DNA of 64,000 nt from JAIPDZ01 sp034522175 (GTDB taxonomy: Bacteria > Desulfobacterota > DSM-4660 > Desulfatiglandales > Desulfatiglandaceae). Below are positions 29,492 through 38,302 of the stretch, piece after piece. The position numbers and the translations under genes were made by a program. The notes under the pieces are model-generated. The model did not search any database, was not told the origin of the DNA, and saw nothing but the letters and a program-made list of their open reading frames with translations. The stretch covers positions 4,712,001 through 4,776,000 of the forward strand of contig JAXHLQ010000001.1 of NCBI GenBank assembly GCA_034522175.1, written 5' to 3'. Positions within the stretch are counted from its first letter, which is position 1. Every line of letters begins with the position of its first letter.

Positions 29492-30742
29492 TCATGTCTT
29501 GTAGGCGCCGAAAATCAATGTCGCATTGGTGCCACCGAACCCGAAGGAATTGGACATGGCCGTTTGGATGGGAACCTCTCTCGCCGTATTGGGCACGTAG
29601 TCGAGGTCGCATTCCGGATCCGGCGTTTCATAATTGGCCGTGGGCGGGAGCACCCCTTCTTTGAGTGCCAGGAGGGTAAAAATGGATTCAATGCCCCCTG
29701 CACCGCCGAGGAGATGCCCGGTCACGGACTTTGTGGAGCTGATGGCGACACGATACGCATGATCCTCAAATACCGCCTTGATGGCTTTGTTTTCGGAAAG
29801 ATCGTTCAATTTGGTGGATGTGCCGTGGGCATTAATATAATCAATACGTTCCGGCGAAATGCCTGCATCTGCCAGCGCCGCCCGCATGCAGTTGATCGCT
29901 CCCTCGCCTTCAGGCTCGGGGGCGGATACATGATACGCATCTCCTGAGAGCCCGAAACCAATCACCTCACCGTAAATAGGTGCCCCGCGTTCGAGTGCAT
30001 GGGTCAGTTCCTCTAAAATCAGGATACCGGAACCTTCCCCCATGACAAACCCGTCTCGATCCATTTCAAAAGGTCTTGACGCCTTTTCCGGTTCATCGTT
30101 CCGTGTGGAGAGTGCCCGCATGGAACAGAACCCCCCCAATGCCAATGGCGTAATGACCGCCTCCGCCCCTCCGGTGATCACGGCGTCCGATACGCCTTCC
30201 CGGATCAGACGGTAGGCCTCACCCACGGCATGGGCGCTGGCCGCACAGGCGGTCTCAATGGAGAGATTCGGTCCCTTGGCGCCGAATTCAATGGCAATCT
30301 GACCCGGCACCATATTGGCAATAATACCGGGAATAAAAAAAGGGCTGATTCGTTTGGGGCCTTTCTCCAGGAGAACCGAATGATAGTGTTCCAATGTGGT
30401 CAGACCCCCCAGACCCGTGCCGGTTATACACCCCACCCGGGGTGCGTTCTTTTCATTAATTTTAAGTCCCGATGCTTCCATGGCCATTCTGGCCGATGCG
30501 ACAGCGTAGTGAATAAATATATCAAAACGACGGATTTCCTGCTTGGCCATGAAATCTTCGGATCTGAAATCGGTAACCTCTCCCGCGATTTGCGAGGCGA
30601 AGCCGGAGACGTCAAATTTGGTAATGGGCCCGATACCGGATCTTCCTTCACATGCTGCCGCCCAGTTCTTTTCAACCCCGGTTCCAAGGGGCGTAACCAT
30701 CCCTAAACCGGTGACAACCACTCTTCTGCGCATCTCTGTCAC
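29492..30742 (-). CDS. fabF: 3-oxoacyl-[acyl-carrier-protein] synthase II
   Basis: Condenses malonyl-ACP with acyl-ACP in chain elongation. 416 residues with the Cys-His-His triad: ETACAASAHAVGEA (Cys near 165), NAHGTSTKLND (His near 305) and SSTKSVTGHLLGGAGG (His near 342). C-terminal SNSFGFGGTNATLIF is typical. Follows acpP by about 120 bp on the same strand. Confidence 0.96.
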   Translation of the reverse strand: MTEMRRRVVVTGLGMVTPLGTGVEKNWAAACEGRSGIGPITKFDVSGFASQIAGEVTDFRSEDFMAKQEIRRFDIFIHYAVASARMAMEASGLKINEKNAPRVGCITGTGLGGLTTLEHYHSVLLEKGPKRISPFFIPGIIANMVPGQIAIEFGAKGPNLSIETACAASAHAVGEAYRLIREGVSDAVITGGAEAVITPLALGGFCSMRALSTRNDEPEKASRPFEMDRDGFVMGEGSGILILEELTHALERGAPIYGEVIGFGLSGDAYHVSAPEPEGEGAINCMRAALADAGISPERIDYINAHGTSTKLNDLSENKAIKAVFEDHAYRVAISSTKSVTGHLLGGAGGIESIFTLLALKEGVLPPTANYETPDPECDLDYVPNTAREVPIQTAMSNSFGFGGTNATLIFGAYKT

Positions 30743-30860
30743 CCCCTAAACCCCTTTACCGGGAAGATTGTATCTGGAAAATAAACAGAAGCATTGCTTT
30801 CCGTCCATACCCATAACCCGGGACATATACCCAAATCCTTCCTGAAAACGATCGATGATA

Positions 30861-31097
30861 TCATCCTGTGGCATTCTTGACGTAGTCAATGGCATCTTGA
30901 ACGGTCGCGATTTTCTCAGCATCCTCATCGGGGATGGACACATCGAATTCTTCCTCCATGGCCATGATAAGTTCGACCTGGTCCAGGGAATCCGCTCCGA
31001 GATCATCGACAAAAGACGCTTCAGGAACCACGTCCCCTTCCGGCACATCCAATTGTTCACTAATGATTTTCGTGATTTTCTCTTCAATTGTTGCCAT
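30861..31097 (-). CDS. acpP: Acyl carrier protein
   Basis: 78-residue acyl carrier protein. ATG 31097 (MATIEEKITKIISEQ) has GGAGGTG nine bases upstream; a longer open frame to 31136 is not used. The phosphopantetheine serine is in DDLGADSLDQVELIMAMEE. Acidic, as expected. Lies between fabG and fabF, the standard order. Confidence 0.95.
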   Translation of the reverse strand: MATIEEKITKIISEQLDVPEGDVVPEASFVDDLGADSLDQVELIMAMEEEFDVSIPDEDAEKIATVQDAIDYVKNATG

Positions 31098-31175
31098 AAA
31101 CTTTTCACCTCCGAAAATAAATTTAAATACCAGCACATTACGACATTCAGTTAATGTAACTTATGAGCCTATAGA

Positions 31176-31940
31176 CTACATGAATAGTCCGCCGTTGACA
31201 TGAATCACCTGTCCGGTCACATAAGCGGCGCCGGCGGAACACAACCAGTAGACCGCATCGGCCACTTCCTCCACCTCGCCCATTCTTCCCAAGGGGATCT
31301 GTTCCAGGAAACGCCGCCGTACTTTTTCCGGCAACACCGCCGTCATTTCCGTATCAATAAAGCCCGGTGCCACCGCGTTGACCGTAATGTCCCTTCCAGC
31401 CACCTCTTTGGCCACCGTCTTGGTAAATCCCATGATCCCGGCTTTTGAAGCCGCGTAATTGGCCTGGCCGGCGTTTCCGGTCTGGCCCACCACCGAGGCG
31501 ATATTGACAATCCGCCCGCCGCGTTGCTTGATCATCGTCCGGATAACGGCCTGGGTGCAGTTGAATACGCTCTTCAGATTGACGGCCAGCACCGCGTCCC
31601 AGTCGCGCTCGCTCATACGCATCAAGAGGCTGTCACGGGTAATACCCGCATTGTTAATCAACACATCAATGCGATCAAACCTCGAGAAAATGTCCTTGAA
31701 CAGCCCATCCGCCGCATCAAACGACGACACATCCACCTTGTGCGCCTCCGCTTTGACGCCGATATCGCTCAACCGATCCAGTGTCTCCCGGCAGGCTTCG
31801 TCGTCCGGATCGTAATGAACAAGGATGATTCTTGCCTGTTCCCCTGCAAAGGCCAAAGCCACGCTGCGGCCGATTCCCCGGGATCCGCCGGTGATCACCA
31901 CTACTCTTGATTCAGGGTCGGTAGGGGATTGTCCCATCAT
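31176..31940 (-). CDS. fabG: 3-oxoacyl-[acyl-carrier-protein] reductase
   Basis: NADPH-dependent short-chain dehydrogenase reducing 3-oxoacyl-ACP. 254 residues: VVITGGSRGIGRSVA nucleotide motif, NNAGITRDSLLMRM, catalytic IASVVGQTGNAGQANYAASKAG (Ser-Tyr-Lys) and VNAVAPGFIDTEMT. C-terminal YVTGQVIHVNGGLFM is diagnostic. Starts 55 bp after plsX, with no fabH or fabD in between. Confidence 0.95.
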   Translation of the reverse strand: MMGQSPTDPESRVVVITGGSRGIGRSVALAFAGEQARIILVHYDPDDEACRETLDRLSDIGVKAEAHKVDVSSFDAADGLFKDIFSRFDRIDVLINNAGITRDSLLMRMSERDWDAVLAVNLKSVFNCTQAVIRTMIKQRGGRIVNIASVVGQTGNAGQANYAASKAGIMGFTKTVAKEVAGRDITVNAVAPGFIDTEMTAVLPEKVRRRFLEQIPLGRMGEVEEVADAVYWLCSAGAAYVTGQVIHVNGGLFM

Positions 31941-31995
31941 GTTCTCCTTTTGAATGTCCTGAATTTCTGCACCTTAAACGAGTGCTTAAGGACGG

Positions 31996-32999
31996 CTAAG
32001 CACGCTTCGCGGCACCCCCACGTGCCAGCTGAAGATTCATTTTGTCGAGCACGCGGCCGTTGACGTATTGAGATGCCAGTTTGATAGCGTTTTTGATGGC
32101 CTTTGAAGAAGAGCCGCCGTGGCAAACCATCCCCACCCCGCGGATACCCAATAAAGGCGCCCCGCCGTATTCTTCATAATCGAATTCGCGTCTCATTCTT
32201 TTTAGTGGTTTTCGGGCCAGCGCTCCCGCGATACGGCTTAAAGCGGACGCATTGAATTCTCTCACCATCATGCGCGTCATGGCCTCGACAACGCCTTCAA
32301 TAACCTTCAGGGCAACATTGCCGACGAACCCGTCGCATACCACGATTTCAACCTTGCCCCTGAAGATATCGCGACCCTCCACATTTCCCGTGAAGTTGAG
32401 TTGACTCTTTTCCAGCAGCTGCCGGGTCAGGCGAACCTGTTCGTTTCCTTTGGAGCCTTCTTCTCCGATGCTTAACAGACCCACCTTGGGATTCTCGATA
32501 CCGAGGCACGCGGTGGCAAAAGCATTGGCCATAATGGCGAATTGCATCAAATGCCCGGGTCTGCAATCCACGTTGGCGCCGACATCGATAAATACCACGG
32601 GCCCCCTGTCTGTGGGAACGATGCTGGCAATGGCCGGCCGCTCAACGCCTTCCATCCTTCCCAGGGCCAGCACCCCTGCAGCGAGGGTGGCACCGGAATT
32701 GCCGGCGCTGATAACCGCGTCCGCCTCACCCCTTTTCACCAGATCGAACGCCACTGCGATGGACGCGTCCTTCTTTTTCGGAGCGCCTTCAATGGAGATT
32801 CATCCATCTCCACGACGTCTTCACAATGATGAATGCCAATGGCGTTCCCACAGGCGTGACGCTTCAGGGCTTTCCGAATCGGGCGCTCGCGACCCACGAG
32901 AACGATCTCGATATTGTCCTCAAAAACAGCGTCAACCGCCCCTTGGACAACCACGTCGGGCGCATAATCCCCTCCCATGGCGTCCACTGCAATCTTCAC
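31996..32999 (-). CDS. plsX: Phosphate acyltransferase PlsX (one frameshift)
   Basis: Makes acyl-phosphate from acyl-ACP for glycerolipid synthesis by PlsY. GTG 32999 (MKIAVDAMGGDYAPDVVV) overlaps the rpmF stop by one base. The frame breaks after ESPLKALRK; one additional A in the AAAAA run near 32773-32778 gives RKKKDASIAVAFDLVKRGEADAVISAGNSGA and a single 334-residue protein, normal for PlsX. Other motifs: FIDVGANVDCRP, LLSIGEEGSKGNE, VCDGFVGNVALK. PlsX is normally indispensable, so the frameshift is most likely a sequence error. Confidence 0.95.
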
Positions 33000-33184
33000 T
33001 ATTCCTTCTCTTCAGATGTTACGATGGTCTTTCCCCTGTAGCTCCCACACTCGGGGCAGACCCGGTGAGGTAATACAGGCTCATGGCATTGAGGGCACGT
33101 TGTCGTGTGGGCCAATTTGACCGCATCGTGCGCCCGTCTGGTGTTTCTTTTGGACTTTGATTTCTTTTTCTTTGGTACCGCCAT
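32999..33184 (-). CDS. rpmF: 50S ribosomal protein L32
   Basis: 61 residues, basic N-terminus MAVPKKKKSKSKRNTRRAHD and a zinc-binding CxxC pair of pairs (CPQCHEPV and CPECGSYRG). This is the cysteine-containing (C+) form of L32. Sits between the YceD-type gene and plsX as in most bacteria. Confidence 0.97.
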   Translation of the reverse strand: MAVPKKKKSKSKRNTRRAHDAVKLAHTTTCPQCHEPVLPHRVCPECGSYRGKTIVTSEEKE

Positions 33185-33279
33185 ATCGATAGACTCCCGT
33201 TTCTGCGCCTCCCCGCCAGTTTAGTTCACGTTTAACTCTGTTTAATAACAGCGGGTTATAGGCACTATTTAAAGTTTAT

Positions 33280-33840
33280 TTATTTAAGCTTGAGGTCTTT
33301 CAATTTTGAAAAGGCCGGATGCCCGATCTCCCTTCGACACGTGCACCCACTTAGGTTCAGGTTCTCTCCACAAACGGAGCACAACCCGGCACAGTCATCT
33401 TTACAGAGGCATTTCATGGGTAGCGAGAGGTAAATCTGCTCACGGATCATTTCATCCACATTGAGCGCCGCTTTCTCAAGAAACCGAATTGAAAGATCTT
33501 CCTGGCCAAGTGCCAGTTCATACGGCCCTTCTTGCGGCGGTGTTGGACTCAAAATGAGTCGAAAATGGGGATCCACCGCCAAAGTATACGATTCGAGGCA
33601 CCGGTCACACCGGACCTTGATATGGCCCTTTAAACGGGCATCCAGCGCATAGTAGTCCCCCTCTTTTCGAATGCTGATCCATACAATTATGGGGCTTTCA
33701 AGCCCCATAACCTGATCATCTGCCTCCATGCCCTCCCACCAACCGGGCTGGAAGGTGAAATCGAAATGACGAGGTTCGTCCGAAATATGCCTGAGGTCGA
33801 CCATCATGGGATGCGGACCTCCTGTGTACGCCATGGGCAC
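33280..33840 (-). CDS. DUF177 (YceD) family protein
   Basis: Conserved neighbour of rpmF, involved in 23S rRNA accumulation in some species. The C-terminal cysteine motif is CLCKDDCAGLCSVCGENLN followed by CTCRREIG; the middle has VRCDRCLESYTLAVD. Open frame 186 residues from 33840; MMVDLRHISDEPRHF at 33807 is a more family-like start. First gene of the fatty-acid operon. Confidence 0.88.
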   Translation of the reverse strand: MPMAYTGGPHPMMVDLRHISDEPRHFDFTFQPGWWEGMEADDQVMGLESPIIVWISIRKEGDYYALDARLKGHIKVRCDRCLESYTLAVDPHFRLILSPTPPQEGPYELALGQEDLSIRFLEKAALNVDEMIREQIYLSLPMKCLCKDDCAGLCSVCGENLNLSGCTCRREIGHPAFSKLKDLKLK

Positions 33841-34217
33841 TCATCCGACTTTTGAACCAAAGCCTGCAAATATATAAAAAGGGCCTCTTTTGTCAAGAAG
33901 TTTATCGGCAGGGTATGGATTGCCGGTAACATCTCAATATTTAGGGGTTCTCCCCCTGGATTCCGGCGAAAGCCGGAATCCAGAAAAGCGCCATGGCTAA
34001 TAGTTTCCCCGATTTATTGAGAAAATACGATTGCCGCAGGATGGACGGCTTTTCAGGGTCGGTCCAGCGATCCAAAAGGCATTGGGGACATATCCAAAAA
34101 CGCTTTTTTTCTTGACACTTATGGCTATTTTCTTTATCGTATCTTTGTTCGTCATTTCCATAACCATTCATCCGTCCGAGGCGCCCTCATCGGTTGATTT
34201 GAGCTATTTAGCAACCG
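33841..34217. other. Intergenic region between divergent genes
   Basis: About 380 bp between the YceD-type gene (minus) and the hypothetical gene (plus). No credible coding frame; a short frame from 34031 with one hydrophobic stretch has no ribosome site. It contains the perfect hairpin at 33956-33983 and presumably the promoters for both directions. Confidence 0.5.
33956..33983. repeat. Perfect 12-bp hairpin with GAAA loop (REP-like)
   Basis: CTGGATTCCGGC, loop GAAA, GCCGGAATCCAG. The stem shares CTGGATTCCGG with the 173-bp element at 54531-54703, so both belong to a dispersed palindromic family rather than to a gene-specific regulator. Confidence 0.75.
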
Positions 34218-35304
34218 GTGGGAAGGACACACGCCGAAGCAGCCATGTGGGTATACAGAGAAGAGCTCAACTATTACGAAAAAATCAGGCGATCCATCTA
34301 TGAGATCCTGAGAGACGCGCTTGAGATAAGGCTGATGAAAATCGCCCTGGTGGATTCCTATACCAACTTTCAGGAAAAGGGCGTCGAATTCAGCTTTGTG
34401 GATAAAAAGGAACTCAAACCGAAATCCAAGAAGATGGGAAAGGAATCCGATCTGTTTAATTCCTTCCTCGTGATCATGTGTGAGGACAGGGTCAACACGA
34501 AACTCAAGAATTACATCCGGTTTTTTCCTGAAAACAGGGTGATTAAAAAAAATCTGCAATATCAGGCCGCCTTTACCATTTATAAACGATTCCACCACAA
34601 TTTACGGTACTTCGACAACCCAGGATTCCTCGATTTTCAGGAAGAATTACTGGACATTGACTATGCCCTCCTTATCCAGCAGGACCCCTCGGTCAAGAAG
34701 AAAAACCGCTACGCCCTGACCCATTTTCATGTAAAAATTGACTGGCCCATCGCCGATGCGGCCGAAGACCTGGCAAAATACCTACGGTACATTCAGAACA
34801 ATCTGTACGAAAACGGCGAGGAAGAGGCGAGGATCCTCCAGAATAAACTCTTTGAATATTATGGATGCCATCACACAGTAGGGGGCCGGCGAACGGCGGG
34901 CCTCATCGTGGCACAGCTCTTGAGACAGTTGAACTGTATCACCACTGTATACGTATCCAGCTCCGAGTCCCGGGCCCTGTATCGGTATTCCGAGCGGGGG
35001 ATCTCGAAGTTCTTCCTGATACAATTCACCAAGGATCAGGTCAATGCCCTGGCCCAGCGCGAGCGGATGGATCCGGATGATGTCTCAGCCCGCTATTTAT
35101 ACCCGGAAAAAGGGGGGGCTGGGCGTCCTGGAGGCCGCATACACCCACACGCCCCATGCCACACCGCCTGAGGACGGGAAGATCAGAAAACTCAGACCCG
35201 CCTACAACTGGATCCGACTCAGCCATGAACTCCTGCATCCCAAACCCGACGCCCTGACGGCCAAGCCGATTCCATACAGCTGGGTCTATGCCGCGGACAC
35301 CTGA
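34218..35304 (+). CDS. Conserved-looking hypothetical protein (one frameshift)
   Basis: I do not recognise the family. The open frame begins at GTG 34218; ATG 34245 (MWVYREELNYYEKIRR) is more likely, with GGGAAGG upstream. Hydrophilic, mixed alpha/beta, no signal peptide. Notable segments are MKIALVDSYTNF, TVYVSSSESRALYRYSERG and KFFLIQFTKDQVNAL. A seven-G run at 35108-35114 shifts the frame; removing one G gives KGGLGVLEAAYTHTPHATPPE and RPAYNWIRLSHELLH and a stop at 35302-35304, about 353 residues. Upstream of gltX by 114 bp, same strand. Confidence 0.6.
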
Positions 35305-35418
35305 TCCTCCGTTGAGGTTGCCTGACCTATCGCGCCGGCGTATATCCCGTATGAAATCTGCAGCCACAGGAAAATGCCCCACGAATCAGATCCCATATAG
35401 GAGGTTTCCATATAAAGC

Positions 35419-36861
35419 ATGCCTGAAGAACACGTGATTACCCGTTTCCCCCCCAGCCCCACAGGGTATCTTCATATCGGGGGTGCCAGGACCGCACTCT
35501 TTAACTGGCTTTTTGCAAGACAGAAGGGGGGGAAATTCATCCTGAGGATTGAAGATACGGACGAAGCCCGATCGAGTGAAGAAGCCACACAGGCCATTCT
35601 GGAATCCATGTCCTGGCTGGGGTTACGCTGGGATGAAGGCCCCTATTTTCAATCCCGGCGCTACGATATCTACAACGCACTCATTGAACGCCTGCTGGAA
35701 ACCGGACAGGCCTATCATTGCCACTGCTCCGCTGAGACACTCCAGGCCAAACGCAAAACCGCCATGGAAAAAGGCCTCAAACCCAAATATGACGGCACGT
35801 GCAGGGAACTGGGGCTCGGCCCCGGAGCAGGAACCGTGGTGAGGCTCAAGACACCGCTTTCCGGCACCACCCGATTCGACGATCTGGTGAAAGGTCCCAT
35901 CGCCTTTGATAATGAAGAGTTGGACGATCTCATCATCCGGCGCTCAAACGGGAGCCCCACCTATCATCTCGCCGTGGTGGCGGATGACATCGATCTTCAT
36001 ATCACGCATGTCATCAGGGGGGACGATCATGTCAACAATACCCCGAGGCAAATACTGATTTACGAAGCGCTCGGCGAACCCATTCCCCGGTATGCCCATG
36101 TGCCGATGATCCTCGGCCCGGATAAGAGCCGGTTAAGCAAACGACACGGGGCCACCTCTGTTCTGGCTTACAAAGAAATGGGATATCTGCCTCATGCCCT
36201 TTTGAATGCACTCGTTCGGCTGGGATGGTCCTACGGGGACCAGGAAAAATTCACCATGGAGGAATTGGTTGAAAAGTTTTCTCTCGACCATGTGGGTAAG
36301 GCGGCGGGCGTATTTAATGCTGAAAAACTCCTGGATCTCAATGCGAGGTATATCCGTGAATCCCCCGATGAGACCCTCGCCGAGGAAGTGATTCCTTTCT
36401 TGACGGCAGCGGGGATCACCTCGGTCGATACCCGAAAGCTGAAAGCCGTTGTCCCCATGCTCAAACCCAGGAGCAAAACCCTGGTGGATATGGCCGAAGG
36501 GGCCCGATTCTTTTTTGAAAAAGAGATTCAGTATGAGGAAAAGGGGGACAGAAAGTTCTTGAAAACGGAAGTGGCAGGCCTTCTAAAGAACCTGTCGGAA
36601 CGCCTTTCTTTCCTTACTCAATTTGACGAGGCATCCCTTGAAGAGGCCTTCAAGGCGTTTCTCGATGACCATCAGATTAAATTGAAGCAAATCGCCCAGC
36701 CGCTCAGGGTTGCCCTGACGGGTAAGACCGCCAGTCCCGGGATATTCGAGGTGATGACGGTGCTGGGTCAGGAAACGGTTGTGGAACGGATCAAACGTGC
36801 GGTGGATCATATCCGCCGTAAAACAGAGGCCGAATCCAACGGCCGAAAGGCGAGCCCTTAG
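35419..36861 (+). CDS. gltX: Glutamyl-tRNA synthetase
   Basis: Charges tRNA-Glu. 480 residues with the HIGH-like motif PPSPTGYLHIGGARTALFN, RIEDTDEARSSEEA, and the KMSKS-equivalent SRLSKRHGATSV near residue 243. Typical bacterial non-discriminating or discriminating form cannot be told apart by eye. A GAGG ribosome site lies upstream of ATG 35419. Its end overlaps the converging lgt stop by 4 bp, leaving no room for a terminator between them. Confidence 0.96.
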   Translation: MPEEHVITRFPPSPTGYLHIGGARTALFNWLFARQKGGKFILRIEDTDEARSSEEATQAILESMSWLGLRWDEGPYFQSRRYDIYNALIERLLETGQAYHCHCSAETLQAKRKTAMEKGLKPKYDGTCRELGLGPGAGTVVRLKTPLSGTTRFDDLVKGPIAFDNEELDDLIIRRSNGSPTYHLAVVADDIDLHITHVIRGDDHVNNTPRQILIYEALGEPIPRYAHVPMILGPDKSRLSKRHGATSVLAYKEMGYLPHALLNALVRLGWSYGDQEKFTMEELVEKFSLDHVGKAAGVFNAEKLLDLNARYIRESPDETLAEEVIPFLTAAGITSVDTRKLKAVVPMLKPRSKTLVDMAEGARFFFEKEIQYEEKGDRKFLKTEVAGLLKNLSERLSFLTQFDEASLEEAFKAFLDDHQIKLKQIAQPLRVALTGKTASPGIFEVMTVLGQETVVERIKRAVDHIRRKTEAESNGRKASP

Positions 36862-37634
36862 CGTCTTAGGTTTTTCTCTCGCCGCTTTTTGAGGACAAAC
36901 AAGGCGACAATCGCCCCCGCAAGGATCAAAAGCGTCACGCCCTGCGTGACACTCATGTCGCCGCTTAGGATTGCCCCACGGTCGTCGCCCCGGAACCGTT
37001 CCATAAAGAGTCTTGCGGTGCTGTGAAGGATCAAAAACCACAAAAATACCTGCCCCTCGAATGCCTTCTTTTTCCTCAACATCAACAAAATGAAAAAGAG
37101 AATAAATCCGCTGACGGACGCAAAAAGCTGTGTGGGGTATAGCGGCGTGTTCAAGGGTGCCAGGGACTCGGGGTCGGTGAACACGATTCCCCAGCCGCCG
37201 TGTGTGGGTTTTCCGTAACAGCAGCCGGCCATGAGACAACCGATACGGCCGATCCCCTGGCCCAAGGCCAGACCGGGGGCCCAAAGATCACCAACTTTGA
37301 GGAACGACAGCTTGTGTTTCCGGATGTAAACCATCAGGACGAGGAGCGCCGCCACCACCCCGCCTGAAAAGACCAGCCCCCCTTTCCAGATCTTCAGGGT
37401 ATCCAGCGGCCGCTCCAGGTAGTAAGAGACATTCATCAGCACATACATAGCACGTGACCCCAGAATCGCCGCGAAGATGATGTAAAATCCCATGTCGGTT
37501 ATCTGTTTGGAGGCAATCCCCTCTCCCTTTCCCAATTTGAGGGTCACCATGATCGCGGCAAAAAAACCGATGGCCACAAAGAGGCCGTAAGTGTGAAGCG
37601 TGAAGGGGCCTATGGAAAAGAGATCCGGGTACAT
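36858..37634 (-). CDS. lgt: Prolipoprotein diacylglyceryl transferase
   Basis: Inner-membrane enzyme attaching diacylglycerol to the lipobox cysteine. 258 residues, about seven membrane helices, with the signature GRIGCLMAGCCYGKPT near residue 138 and PTQLFASVSGFILF. Start ATG 37634 lies only nine bases before the 142-bp repeat element, whose arm carries GGTCTC. Substrates nearby in the window include several predicted lipoproteins (41.3, 46.0, 48.3 kb). Confidence 0.95.
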   Translation of the reverse strand: MYPDLFSIGPFTLHTYGLFVAIGFFAAIMVTLKLGKGEGIASKQITDMGFYIIFAAILGSRAMYVLMNVSYYLERPLDTLKIWKGGLVFSGGVVAALLVLMVYIRKHKLSFLKVGDLWAPGLALGQGIGRIGCLMAGCCYGKPTHGGWGIVFTDPESLAPLNTPLYPTQLFASVSGFILFFILLMLRKKKAFEGQVFLWFLILHSTARLFMERFRGDDRGAILSGDMSVTQGVTLLILAGAIVALFVLKKRREKNLRR

Positions 37635-37642
37635 GGTCTCTT

Positions 37643-37784
37643 GAGACCTTTGAAAACCGCCCCCTTTCGCTCAATCTCAGCGTTGTGTTCGGATTTCAAT
37701 CCTCGAAATATTGGGTATATTCCTGCGGTTAAAATCCTCACACGCCTTGACCTGGAACGAAATTGGACGCTTTTCAAAGGTCTC
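37643..37784. repeat. 142-bp inverted-repeat element, copy 1
   Basis: Ends are GAGACCTTTGAAAA and TTTTCAAAGGTCTC, a perfect 14-bp inverted repeat. The interior, read on the minus strand, contains AACCGCAGGAATATA and ATATTTCGAGGA. It is the same length as, and clearly homologous to, the element at 54086-54227 in the opposite orientation. It sits between lspA and lgt. No coding capacity; MITE-like. Confidence 0.85.
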
Positions 37785-37795
37785 CTCCTCTTAAT

Positions 37796-38302
37796 TCAGC
37801 TGTGAAGAGGTTTTCGAAAAAGAAGGGTTATGACCAGCAAAAAGGTGCCCACGGTAATGGCTGCGTCTGCGACATTAAAGGCCGGCCAGTGATAGGTCCG
37901 GATGTAAAAATCGAGAAAATCCACGACTTCACGGTATCGAATCCGGTCGATGAGATTTCCAATGGCACCCCCGAGAATCAGCGCAAGCCCCAGGGTAGTG
38001 GTGGTATCCCGGCGCTTGAGCCTGAAAAACCAGACCAGCAGGATGATCACCGCGAGGAGACTTGCTGTAAAAAGGAACCAGAACCGGATATCCATATGCG
38101 GTCCATTCAGCAGGCCAAAGGCCATGCCCCGGTTGCGGATGTGAACCAGATCGAAAAACCCGGGGATCACCCGAACGGTTTCGTAAACATTCAGCCGGTG
38201 GATGACCCACCACTTGGTAAGCTGGTCCAGGGCCACCACCGACAGGGTCGTCGAGAGCATCAACCGGTAATTTGGGCTAAGACGTTTCGGCATCGGTTGC
38301 AC
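37796..38302 (-). CDS. lspA: Lipoprotein signal peptidase II
   Basis: Inner-membrane aspartyl protease that removes signal peptides from lipidated prolipoproteins. 168 residues, four membrane helices, catalytic aspartates in GGAIGNLIDRIRYREVVDF and NVADAAITVG. Starts inside the end of ileS (43-bp overlap), the common ileS-lspA arrangement. Lgt follows, so the two lipoprotein processing steps are encoded side by side. Confidence 0.95.
   Translation of the reverse strand: MQPMPKRLSPNYRLMLSTTLSVVALDQLTKWWVIHRLNVYETVRVIPGFFDLVHIRNRGMAFGLLNGPHMDIRFWFLFTASLLAVIILLVWFFRLKRRDTTTTLGLALILGGAIGNLIDRIRYREVVDFLDFYIRTYHWPAFNVADAAITVGTFLLVITLLFRKPLHS

Noticed and set aside
34031..34303. Small membrane protein on the plus strand
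   Set aside because: No ribosome site, overlaps the better-supported gene at 34218, and its first part translates repeat-rich spacer.
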